A stretch of 64,000 bases of DNA, taken from contig CALUWC010000001.1 in the NCBI GenBank assembly GCA_944324395.1, positions 177,069 to 241,068 of the forward strand, given 5' to 3'. The notes under the pieces were generated by a model. It saw only the letters and a list, made by a program, of their open reading frames with translations. It searched no databases and was not told where the DNA came from. Positions within the stretch are counted from its first letter, which is position 1. Each line of letters begins with the position of its first letter. Origin of the DNA: Candidatus Gastranaerophilales bacterium (GTDB lineage: Bacteria; Cyanobacteriota; Vampirovibrionia; Gastranaerophilales; Gastranaerophilaceae). The position numbers were made by a program, and so were the translations under genes. Of this stretch, positions 58,161 through 64,000 are shown piece after piece.

Positions 58161-60716
58161 ATGAGAACAAATTTAATTCAATCATACTTAAGCGGGAATA
58201 CTACAGCTCAACAGTACAATTCAGAAAAAGCTGCTAAAGACTTCGATGTAAAAAAAGAGCTTGCTAACAGAACATTTATAAAACCTCTGCCAAGTAATGG
58301 AAAATTATTAAAACCTAGCTTGTTTGATATGCCTTCAGTATTTGTAAAAGATGTAAAATACGATTGGAATGCATTCAGGCATGCGGTAAAAGGGGAAGCA
58401 AATGATCATGAACTAGGCAGACTAAATGATGCAGCAATGAAATTGGGCGGACTTACTATTGCTTCGTATTTGTTTACAAAAAAACAGACTCCAATGACAA
58501 AAGCATTTGAGTTTGTAGGGTTGTGTTCATTCTTTGGAGCTATGGATTTGTGGCCGAAATTATTTTTACAACTGCCGGCTTATTTGATTCATGGCTTTGA
58601 TATAAGACAAAAATATGAAGATAACTATGGAAGAAAGAAACTTGTATTTCAGGATCATCAATTTATCCCTTGGGATTTGTATTCTGATAGGGAAATAAAT
58701 AAAATAGGTGACAGGCTGCGTATTCCTAAAGATATTCCTAACAGAAGAGAGTATATTCAGGAAAAAATGCGTAAGATTGCTCTTCAAAATAATACTATGT
58801 GGATGCTTACAGCAGGTTTTGCTACTCCAATATTGAGTGCCTTGATTTGTAACGCATTAGAAAAACCGATTGCTGGTTATCTGGATCAAAAGAATAACAA
58901 GAAAGCTGATGAATTATTGGTTAACTTTACAGAGGAAATCGGCAAATTTGATTTTTCAAAGAAACAGGAAGCTCTTGATGTATTATTAGCAGAAAATAAC
59001 GGAAAACCTATTACTTCAGATTTGATAGATTCTATTCATTCTAATATTACTGATGGCTGGGATCCTGTTGTTGCAACAAGTGTAAGAAGAGATTTGGAAA
59101 ATATGCTTGATTGCAGCGGTAAGTATAAAATATCTAATGAAACAATGGATGCTTTGACAGGAGTTATAAAGGAAACATTTGCTAAAATTCCGTTGACAGA
59201 AGATGAATTGGCTAAAATAATTCCTGATAAGGATTCAATTATAAATGCTTTAAATTCTAAGAATTTATTGGGTGTAGAAACTAAAGATTTTTCAGAACAT
59301 TCAAAAGTTATTCAGGATTTACTTGATGATAGGGTTACAAAATTTATAGAAGAAAACCCGTCTAATCCAAATGCAAAAAAATTAGATTTCTTAGTTGGAG
59401 AAATGGTTCATTCCGGAGGACAAATAGGAGCGGATTCACCTCTTGGCAAAGTATTTAAACTGGAACCGGCTGCTGTTCTGACAAAACAAATGCAGGAAGC
59501 TTTGAAAGGTGTTTCTACAACTCTTGATAATTTGCAGGCAAAAAATATTGTATTAGACAGATATATCTATATAAAATCAGCACAGGCTCCGGAAACCATT
59601 CTGGCAAATTCATGGAATAATACAACAGAAGCTCTGTTAAAAGTTATGAACTTTACTCCTGAAGAAATTAAGCAGGCAAGATTTGACAGAGAAATTGCCG
59701 GTGAAATTTTGAGAAATAAAATGGAAGAAATTGTTGCTGATCGTGAAACTTATGGCAAATTTGTTGCAGAAATGGAAAATCTGTTATCTGAATTACACAG
59801 CAGATCTTCTTCTATTGAGCTTCAGCCGGGAGCGGTTGATGAAAATGACAAGAATTTATTCAGGTCTTTAATAAATTCATCATGTGATGAGGCTGCAGAA
59901 TCTTTGAGAAAGGCTGGAATGATAAATTCTGCAGAAAGTATAGTTGGATTTGATGCTAATGCAGAAACTTCTTTAAAAGGGTTATTGCTGAATTTCGGTA
60001 CTGATAGAGTAAGAGGGGTAAAAAGTTCCTTCTACAGAATTTTAGATTTAGCTGATTTATACTACAAAGTAGCCCATGTTGAAGGCCTTGATGATATCCT
60101 TGATGGCAAGATGCTTCGAGAGGTTAAGGAAGAGGCTGTTGAACTAGCAAAACAGACTCTATTAGAAGGTCATACTTCGGATTTTGCAGTAAAATTCTAC
60201 CAAAAGCGTAATTTAAATCCTCAGAAAGATGATTATACTCAAATTGAGGCTAAGGGCGGCAAGGTAATAAATAAATATTTTGGAACTCATGAACCTGTAG
60301 ATTTGGCAGAAATGTCAAATGATAAAAACTTCTTTGAAAAGGTTATGAAATTGATGTTTGGCAGTGAATTGCACAAAGATACATATGATAAAATTAAAAA
60401 CTCTGCTATTCTGGAAGATTTCAAGAGCTATCGAGGGAAGGTTCTGCATTATATAGGTTCAGATTTTTATTTTGCTAAGCCTAACCATGTTATAAATGAA
60501 ACAAGATTGGAAAATACTCCTTCTGAGTATAAATTTGCATTGATGGGCTGTGCTCCTGATGAAATGTTTTTCAATTTATTCAATAACAAATTTAACAGCT
60601 GGAAATGGTTTAATATATTCGGCAAATTAGGTGCGGGACTAATTGGAGTTACTCTGTTATCCCAATTCTTTATGGGTCGTATGAAAAAGCCTGAGCAGAT
60701 GAAGGAGGCTAAGTAA
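58161..60716 (+). CDS. Hypothetical 851-residue protein with membrane segments
   Basis: A long protein with likely membrane segments near residues 114-145 and 212-232 and a C-terminal helix near 825-842 (LGAGLIGVTLLSQFFMG). The 580 residues between are soluble, helical and charged (for example the region near 240-300 and EEIKQARFDREIAGEIL). I recognise no domain and see no catalytic motif. It starts directly after the upstream gene's stop and ends one base before the GH13 gene, indicating a tightly coupled operon. Confidence 0.78.
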   Translation: MRTNLIQSYLSGNTTAQQYNSEKAAKDFDVKKELANRTFIKPLPSNGKLLKPSLFDMPSVFVKDVKYDWNAFRHAVKGEANDHELGRLNDAAMKLGGLTIASYLFTKKQTPMTKAFEFVGLCSFFGAMDLWPKLFLQLPAYLIHGFDIRQKYEDNYGRKKLVFQDHQFIPWDLYSDREINKIGDRLRIPKDIPNRREYIQEKMRKIALQNNTMWMLTAGFATPILSALICNALEKPIAGYLDQKNNKKADELLVNFTEEIGKFDFSKKQEALDVLLAENNGKPITSDLIDSIHSNITDGWDPVVATSVRRDLENMLDCSGKYKISNETMDALTGVIKETFAKIPLTEDELAKIIPDKDSIINALNSKNLLGVETKDFSEHSKVIQDLLDDRVTKFIEENPSNPNAKKLDFLVGEMVHSGGQIGADSPLGKVFKLEPAAVLTKQMQEALKGVSTTLDNLQAKNIVLDRYIYIKSAQAPETILANSWNNTTEALLKVMNFTPEEIKQARFDREIAGEILRNKMEEIVADRETYGKFVAEMENLLSELHSRSSSIELQPGAVDENDKNLFRSLINSSCDEAAESLRKAGMINSAESIVGFDANAETSLKGLLLNFGTDRVRGVKSSFYRILDLADLYYKVAHVEGLDDILDGKMLREVKEEAVELAKQTLLEGHTSDFAVKFYQKRNLNPQKDDYTQIEAKGGKVINKYFGTHEPVDLAEMSNDKNFFEKVMKLMFGSELHKDTYDKIKNSAILEDFKSYRGKVLHYIGSDFYFAKPNHVINETRLENTPSEYKFALMGCAPDEMFFNLFNNKFNSWKWFNIFGKLGAGLIGVTLLSQFFMGRMKKPEQMKEAK

Positions 60717-60717
60717 T

Positions 60718-62457
60718 ATGATGAAAGTTACAGGTAATTTAATCTCTCAAAAAGTCAGTACACTGAATTATTCTCAGCCTGCTGATAATAAGAATAATAC
60801 CCCATCTGCGAATGCACCTTCAACAAAGACTTCAAGTGCATTGATTTCTCAGTATCTTAATAATGTTGCTGTGATAAATTCTGCTTCTGTAAAAAAGACA
60901 TCCGAAGTCAAAGAAGTAGCACATAAACCATATAAGAATGATTTAAGGACTTTATTTTTGACAAATAATGCAAAAATTTTGGCAATTGTTCCTCGGACAT
61001 TCAATGCTAAAGATATGAACGGAAATGAATATATAGACGGAACCGAGCAGCATGGAACTTTCCTAAATGCTATAGACAGATTAGATGAGGTTAAGGCTCA
61101 AGGTTTTAATACTTTGCATGTTCTGCCGATAAATCCTCCTGGAAAAACAAATGCAATGGGTACAGCCGGTTCTGTATATTCCCCTGCGGATATGTTAAAG
61201 ATTGATCCGGTTTTAATTGATAAGAATGATCCCAGATCAGATAAGGAACAATTCAAAGCTTTTGTTGACGCTTGTCATGACAGAGGTCTTAGAGTAATGA
61301 TAGATATGCCGAGTTGTGCTTCGTACGATTTATATCTTGCACGACCTGAGCTGATGGCTCATGAACGTAACGGATTGGCAAAAACTCCGCAGGGGTGGTT
61401 TGATATCAGAATGTTTCAGCCATGGGCAGATGAAGGCAAAAGAACTTTAAACCCTGATTTATTGGAATATCATAGAAAGTTTGTTGATATGCTTATTGAT
61501 GCAGGTGTAGACGGTATCAGAGCCGATGTTGCCAGAGCAAAACCTGTTGAATTCTGGGATATTATTATTCCGTATTCAAGAAAAAGAAATCCTGAATTTG
61601 CCTGGTTAGCTGAATCCTATACTTATGAAGATGCTTCTCCTCAGGCAAATATGCCTTATGACAGACCGGAAGATTCTTTAAGAGCAGGGTTTGATGCTTA
61701 TTACGGTCAATATCATATTTTCCATGAATGGAACACAGCTAAAGAATTGCATGATTTTGTTCTTGATAATTTGAACATGTCATACAGAGTAGAAAGAGGA
61801 AAATCCTTAATTGGATCATTTGCTACTCATGATGATATATCTCCGATGAATCACGGCGGTGTAGTATATTGCAATTTAACATCAGGACTTCAGGCAACCC
61901 TTCCTATGTTAAATCCATATATTGTAGATGGTTTCCAATCAGGTGATCATTATGATTATTCATATAGGGACAAACATTCTACAGAAACAAGTACAGATAA
62001 CCATGAAATGACTGCTCACCAGGGTAAACTTGATATCTTTAACCTGTCACGAAAACCGGGCGGAGATTGCCCTGAAATCGGCAAATTTATGACAGCGTGT
62101 TTTGCTTTACGTGACAAGTATGATGATGTAATTACAAGAGGCTCATATATAATACTTGATAAAAAAGATGATCCTCAAGATAAGATTATTGCTTTTGCAA
62201 GGGCAAAGATGGGTAAAACCTTGCTTGTTATAGCTAATAAAAACGTTGATAGACCTATAGCTTGTAAAATAGAAGTTCCAACATTAAAAGCTAATCAAAA
62301 ACTTGATAATCTATTGCCGTCATACGGTGAAGAAAGTAAATTCCAGGTTTCGCAGGGTGAAATTTCAGCAGAGATTGGACCAGGCAGAGTTCATGTATTT
62401 GAGATTGATACTCCGTATATTGAATCCTATGCTAAAAATATATATAAACAACACTAG
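60718..62457 (+). CDS. GH13 (alpha-amylase family) glycosidase
   Basis: A 579-residue protein. Residues 1-75 are a Ser/Asn/Thr-rich extension with no signal peptide. The GH13 barrel follows: GFNTLHVLPINPP, RVMIDMPSCASYDL, the nucleophile D270 in GIRADVAR, acid/base E299 in WLAESYT, and D372 in ATHDDIS. A beta-rich C-terminal domain ends the protein. It probably acts on alpha-glucans in the cytoplasm; hydrolase or transferase type is unclear. It is the last gene of the 57.1-62.5 kb operon. Confidence 0.87.
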   Translation: MMKVTGNLISQKVSTLNYSQPADNKNNTPSANAPSTKTSSALISQYLNNVAVINSASVKKTSEVKEVAHKPYKNDLRTLFLTNNAKILAIVPRTFNAKDMNGNEYIDGTEQHGTFLNAIDRLDEVKAQGFNTLHVLPINPPGKTNAMGTAGSVYSPADMLKIDPVLIDKNDPRSDKEQFKAFVDACHDRGLRVMIDMPSCASYDLYLARPELMAHERNGLAKTPQGWFDIRMFQPWADEGKRTLNPDLLEYHRKFVDMLIDAGVDGIRADVARAKPVEFWDIIIPYSRKRNPEFAWLAESYTYEDASPQANMPYDRPEDSLRAGFDAYYGQYHIFHEWNTAKELHDFVLDNLNMSYRVERGKSLIGSFATHDDISPMNHGGVVYCNLTSGLQATLPMLNPYIVDGFQSGDHYDYSYRDKHSTETSTDNHEMTAHQGKLDIFNLSRKPGGDCPEIGKFMTACFALRDKYDDVITRGSYIILDKKDDPQDKIIAFARAKMGKTLLVIANKNVDRPIACKIEVPTLKANQKLDNLLPSYGEESKFQVSQGEISAEIGPGRVHVFEIDTPYIESYAKNIYKQH

Positions 62458-62468
62458 GATATATAAAA

Positions 62469-62492
62469 GAGCCTCAGAATTATCTGAGGCTC
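62469..62492. terminator. Bidirectional terminator between the GH13 gene and leuC
   Basis: A perfect 10-bp stem GAGCCTCAGA/TCTGAGGCTC with an ATTA loop, lying between two convergent stops. On the minus strand it is followed by TTTTATAT, and on the plus strand by AAAACTTTT. Confidence 0.8.
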
Positions 62493-62513
62493 AAAACTTT
62501 TAACAGATATTTA

Positions 62514-63755
62514 TTATTTGTCTGAAATATATCCGTTTAGGGCTGTATATGCTGCAACATAAGGCGATGCAAGGTAAATATACCCCTTAGTATTTCCCAG
62601 TCTTCCTTGAAAATTTCTGTTTTGAGTTGTCAAACAAACTTCATTATCTGCCAGAATGCCGGCATGAATACCTACACAAGGTCCGCAGCCAGGGGGGAGA
62701 ATTGTTGCATTTGCATCTATAAATATTTCAAGCAAACCTTCTTTAAGGGCTTGTTTATAAATTTCTCTTGATGCCGGACAAATTAGCATTCTTACATCTT
62801 TGTTAACTTTTTTACCTTTTAGAATAGAAGCAACTGTTCTCATATCTTCAATTCTTCCGTTTGTGCATGTTCCTACATATACCTGCTGAACTTTTATATC
62901 ATTTAAATCTTTTGCTAATTTTGTATTGTCTACGGTATGCGGGCATGAAACGGTATGTTCTATTGCAGACGCATCTATTTCAATAGTTCTTTCATATATA
63001 GCATCTTTATCAGGCTCAATTTTTAAATATCTATCACCTCTGCCTCTTGAAACTAAATATTCTTTAGTTTTTTCATCAGCAACAAATAATCCGCATTTAG
63101 CACCGGCTTCAACAGCCATATTTGCGAGAGTAAATCTTTCTGCCATGCACATGTTATCAATAGTTTCGCCGCAAAATTCAAGTGCTTTGTATGTAGCACC
63201 GTCAGCCCCAATCATTCCTATAAGATGAAGCATGAGGTCTTTAGAGCATATTCCGTCTTTGAATTTTCCATTAACTACAATTTTGAAAGTTTGCGGAACT
63301 TTTAGCCAGGTTTTACCTAAAGCCATTGCGACAGCAACATCTGTTGAACCCATACCGGTAGCAAAAGCTCCTAATGCACCGGAGGTACAAGTATGAGAAT
63401 CTGCACCTACAAGAACTTCACCGGGATTTACAAACGTTTCAACCAGTCTTTGGTGGCATACGCCGGAACCCACTTCGGATAAAACAGCTCCGTATTCTTT
63501 GGCAAAATCTCTTAAAATAGTATGCATGTTTGATAATTCTTTTTTAGGGCTGGGAGAAGCATGGTCAATAAACAGAATAGTTCTTTCCGGATTATTAAGT
63601 TTGTCCTTTCCTAATTTCTTAAATTCTTGTACTGTCAAAGGTCCCGTACCATCTTGAACTGCACATACATCAACTTTTGAAATAATTAATTCTCCGGCTT
63701 TAACATTTTTGCCTGCGTGATTAGATAATATTTTTTCAACTAAAGTTTGTCCCAT
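62514..63755 (-). CDS. leuC: 3-isopropylmalate dehydratase large subunit
   Basis: A 413-residue aconitase-family protein of the leucine pathway. The 4Fe-4S cysteines lie in VGTCTNGR and PPGCGPCVGIH. Also seen: IFLDHASPSP-type FIDHASPSPK, and GADSHTCTSGALGAFATGMG. The length (about 415-420) fits the archaeal/bacterial type LeuC or a homoaconitase relative; the small subunit leuD is not beside it. GAGGG precedes the ATG and a promoter lies upstream. Confidence 0.92.
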   Translation of the reverse strand: MGQTLVEKILSNHAGKNVKAGELIISKVDVCAVQDGTGPLTVQEFKKLGKDKLNNPERTILFIDHASPSPKKELSNMHTILRDFAKEYGAVLSEVGSGVCHQRLVETFVNPGEVLVGADSHTCTSGALGAFATGMGSTDVAVAMALGKTWLKVPQTFKIVVNGKFKDGICSKDLMLHLIGMIGADGATYKALEFCGETIDNMCMAERFTLANMAVEAGAKCGLFVADEKTKEYLVSRGRGDRYLKIEPDKDAIYERTIEIDASAIEHTVSCPHTVDNTKLAKDLNDIKVQQVYVGTCTNGRIEDMRTVASILKGKKVNKDVRMLICPASREIYKQALKEGLLEIFIDANATILPPGCGPCVGIHAGILADNEVCLTTQNRNFQGRLGNTKGYIYLASPYVAAYTALNGYISDK

Positions 63756-63777
63756 AATTTTAGCCCTCTTTTTCTTA

Positions 63778-63786
63778 ATTCTACCA
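63778..63786 (-). promoter_or_regulatory. Extended -10 promoter of leuC
   Basis: On the minus strand TGGTAGAAT (TGn plus TAGAAT), 23 bases before the leuC ATG. No clear -35. Confidence 0.5.
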
Positions 63787-63871
63787 TAAACTTGTAGATG
63801 ATATAAATAAATTAAGAAAAAGGAATTTTTATAATTGAACTTTTCCTAATAATATTATACTAACAAACAAA

Positions 63872-63897
63872 AAGCTGCCGGGATGATGAGGCAGCTT
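63872..63897 (-). terminator. Intrinsic terminator of the gene entering from the right edge
   Basis: On the minus strand the perfect 8-bp stem AAGCTGCC/GGCAGCTT with a ten-base loop is followed by TTTGTTTG, 35 bases after a minus-strand stop at 63933-63935. Confidence 0.75.
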
Positions 63898-63932
63898 AAG
63901 AATAGAATATATAACATTTAAACTTTGTAATA

Positions 63933-64000
63933 TTATAACTGCATAAGCAAACCGCTGGAGGTTGTTCGGGTTGTGTTTTGAACTTTTCCGCCCAACGCTG
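63933..64000 (-). CDS. C-terminal end of an unidentified protein (partial at right edge)
   Basis: The last 21 complete codons of a leftward frame ending with TAA at 63933-63935. The tail reads LGGKVQNTTRTTSSGLLMQL. The intrinsic terminator 35 bases beyond supports this frame over the neighbouring open frame. Too short to name. Confidence 0.5.
   Translation of the reverse strand, partial: ALGGKVQNTTRTTSSGLLMQL

Noticed and set aside
1..64000. CRISPR arrays, insertion sequences, integrases or prophage genes
   Set aside because: No regularly spaced direct repeats, no transposase or integrase motifs, and no phage structural proteins were seen on either strand.

Overview
The window is AT-rich, gene-dense and strongly bacterial, with short intergenic gaps and many stop/start overlaps. 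I infer an anaerobic, diderm, non-photosynthetic relative of Cyanobacteria, most likely a gut Gastranaerophilales (Melainabacteria/Vampirovibrionia). The pointers are a prepilin with the segment FTLAEVLITLGIIGVVAA, typical of proteins I know from that lineage; a four-subunit 2-oxoacid:ferredoxin oxidoreductase; a class II (B12-dependent) ribonucleotide reductase; Kdo/LPS genes (KdsD, KdsC, a DUF374 acyltransferase); and no photosynthesis or respiratory genes. The lineage call is inference from gene content, not from a phylogeny.

Layout. 0.4-3.3 kb: KorDABC oxidoreductase operon. 3.4-3.7 kb: rpsU, with its own promoter and terminator. 3.7-4.7 kb (minus): cytidine deaminase and two small Cys-containing proteins. 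4.8-5.9 kb: an unrecognised Ser/Glu-rich protein. 5.9-9.4 kb (minus): pyrH-frr-cdsA-rnc-rpe. 9.5-14.9 kb (minus): a peptide-type ABC importer (binding protein and two permeases, no ATPase) with a TPR protein and an MgtC-family protein. 14.9-15.1 kb: a GC-rich palindromic repeat. 15.3-17.3 kb: class II RNR. 17.4-19.4 kb: two GT2 glycosyltransferases. 20.1-22.7 kb: PilZ protein, PLP decarboxylase and a prepilin whose 5' coding region holds a run of nine G that puts it out of frame. 22.7-28.2 kb (minus): lytic transglycosylase, queA, yidC with a large extracytoplasmic insertion, an MBOAT acyltransferase and its broken DHHW-type partner. 28.2-32.4 kb: XRE regulator with a paired operator, GT2, short UDP-sugar dehydrogenase-like protein, GT2-methyltransferase fusion. 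32.5 kb: tRNA-Pro(UGG). 32.7-39.4 kb: acyltransferase, nitrilase-family amidase, PBP4, GT2, Gfo/Idh oxidoreductase, CDP-alcohol transferase, trmL and nnrD. 39.4-40.4 kb (minus): a small protein and speD. 40.6-44.1 kb: orphan response regulator and a membrane-anchored SF2 helicase. 44.2-48.1 kb: rpsP (minus), then tig-clpP-clpX. 48.2-54.2 kb: DUF4013-like membrane protein, polA, lipoprotein, tlyA, tatD. 54.3-57.0 kb: kdsD-kdsC-queD-uppP. 57.1-62.5 kb: a tight three-gene operon of two unrecognised membrane proteins and a GH13 glycosidase. 62.5-63.8 kb (minus): leuC. Partial genes lie at both edges.

How the genes fit together. Several clusters serve the cell envelope: Kdo synthesis, undecaprenyl phosphate recycling, lipid acylation, CDP-DAG and CDP-alcohol chemistry, PBP4, lytic transglycosylase, five GT2 enzymes and an MBOAT O-acetylation pair. 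Polyamine synthesis (decarboxylase plus SpeD) and queuosine synthesis (QueD and QueA) are each split over two loci. tig-clpP-clpX is the usual protein quality-control set. The items most worth a second look are the poly-G tract in the prepilin gene, the 57-62 kb operon, the helicase with membrane segments, the YidC insertion, and several strong promoters placed so close to the start codon that leaderless or near-leaderless mRNAs are likely.
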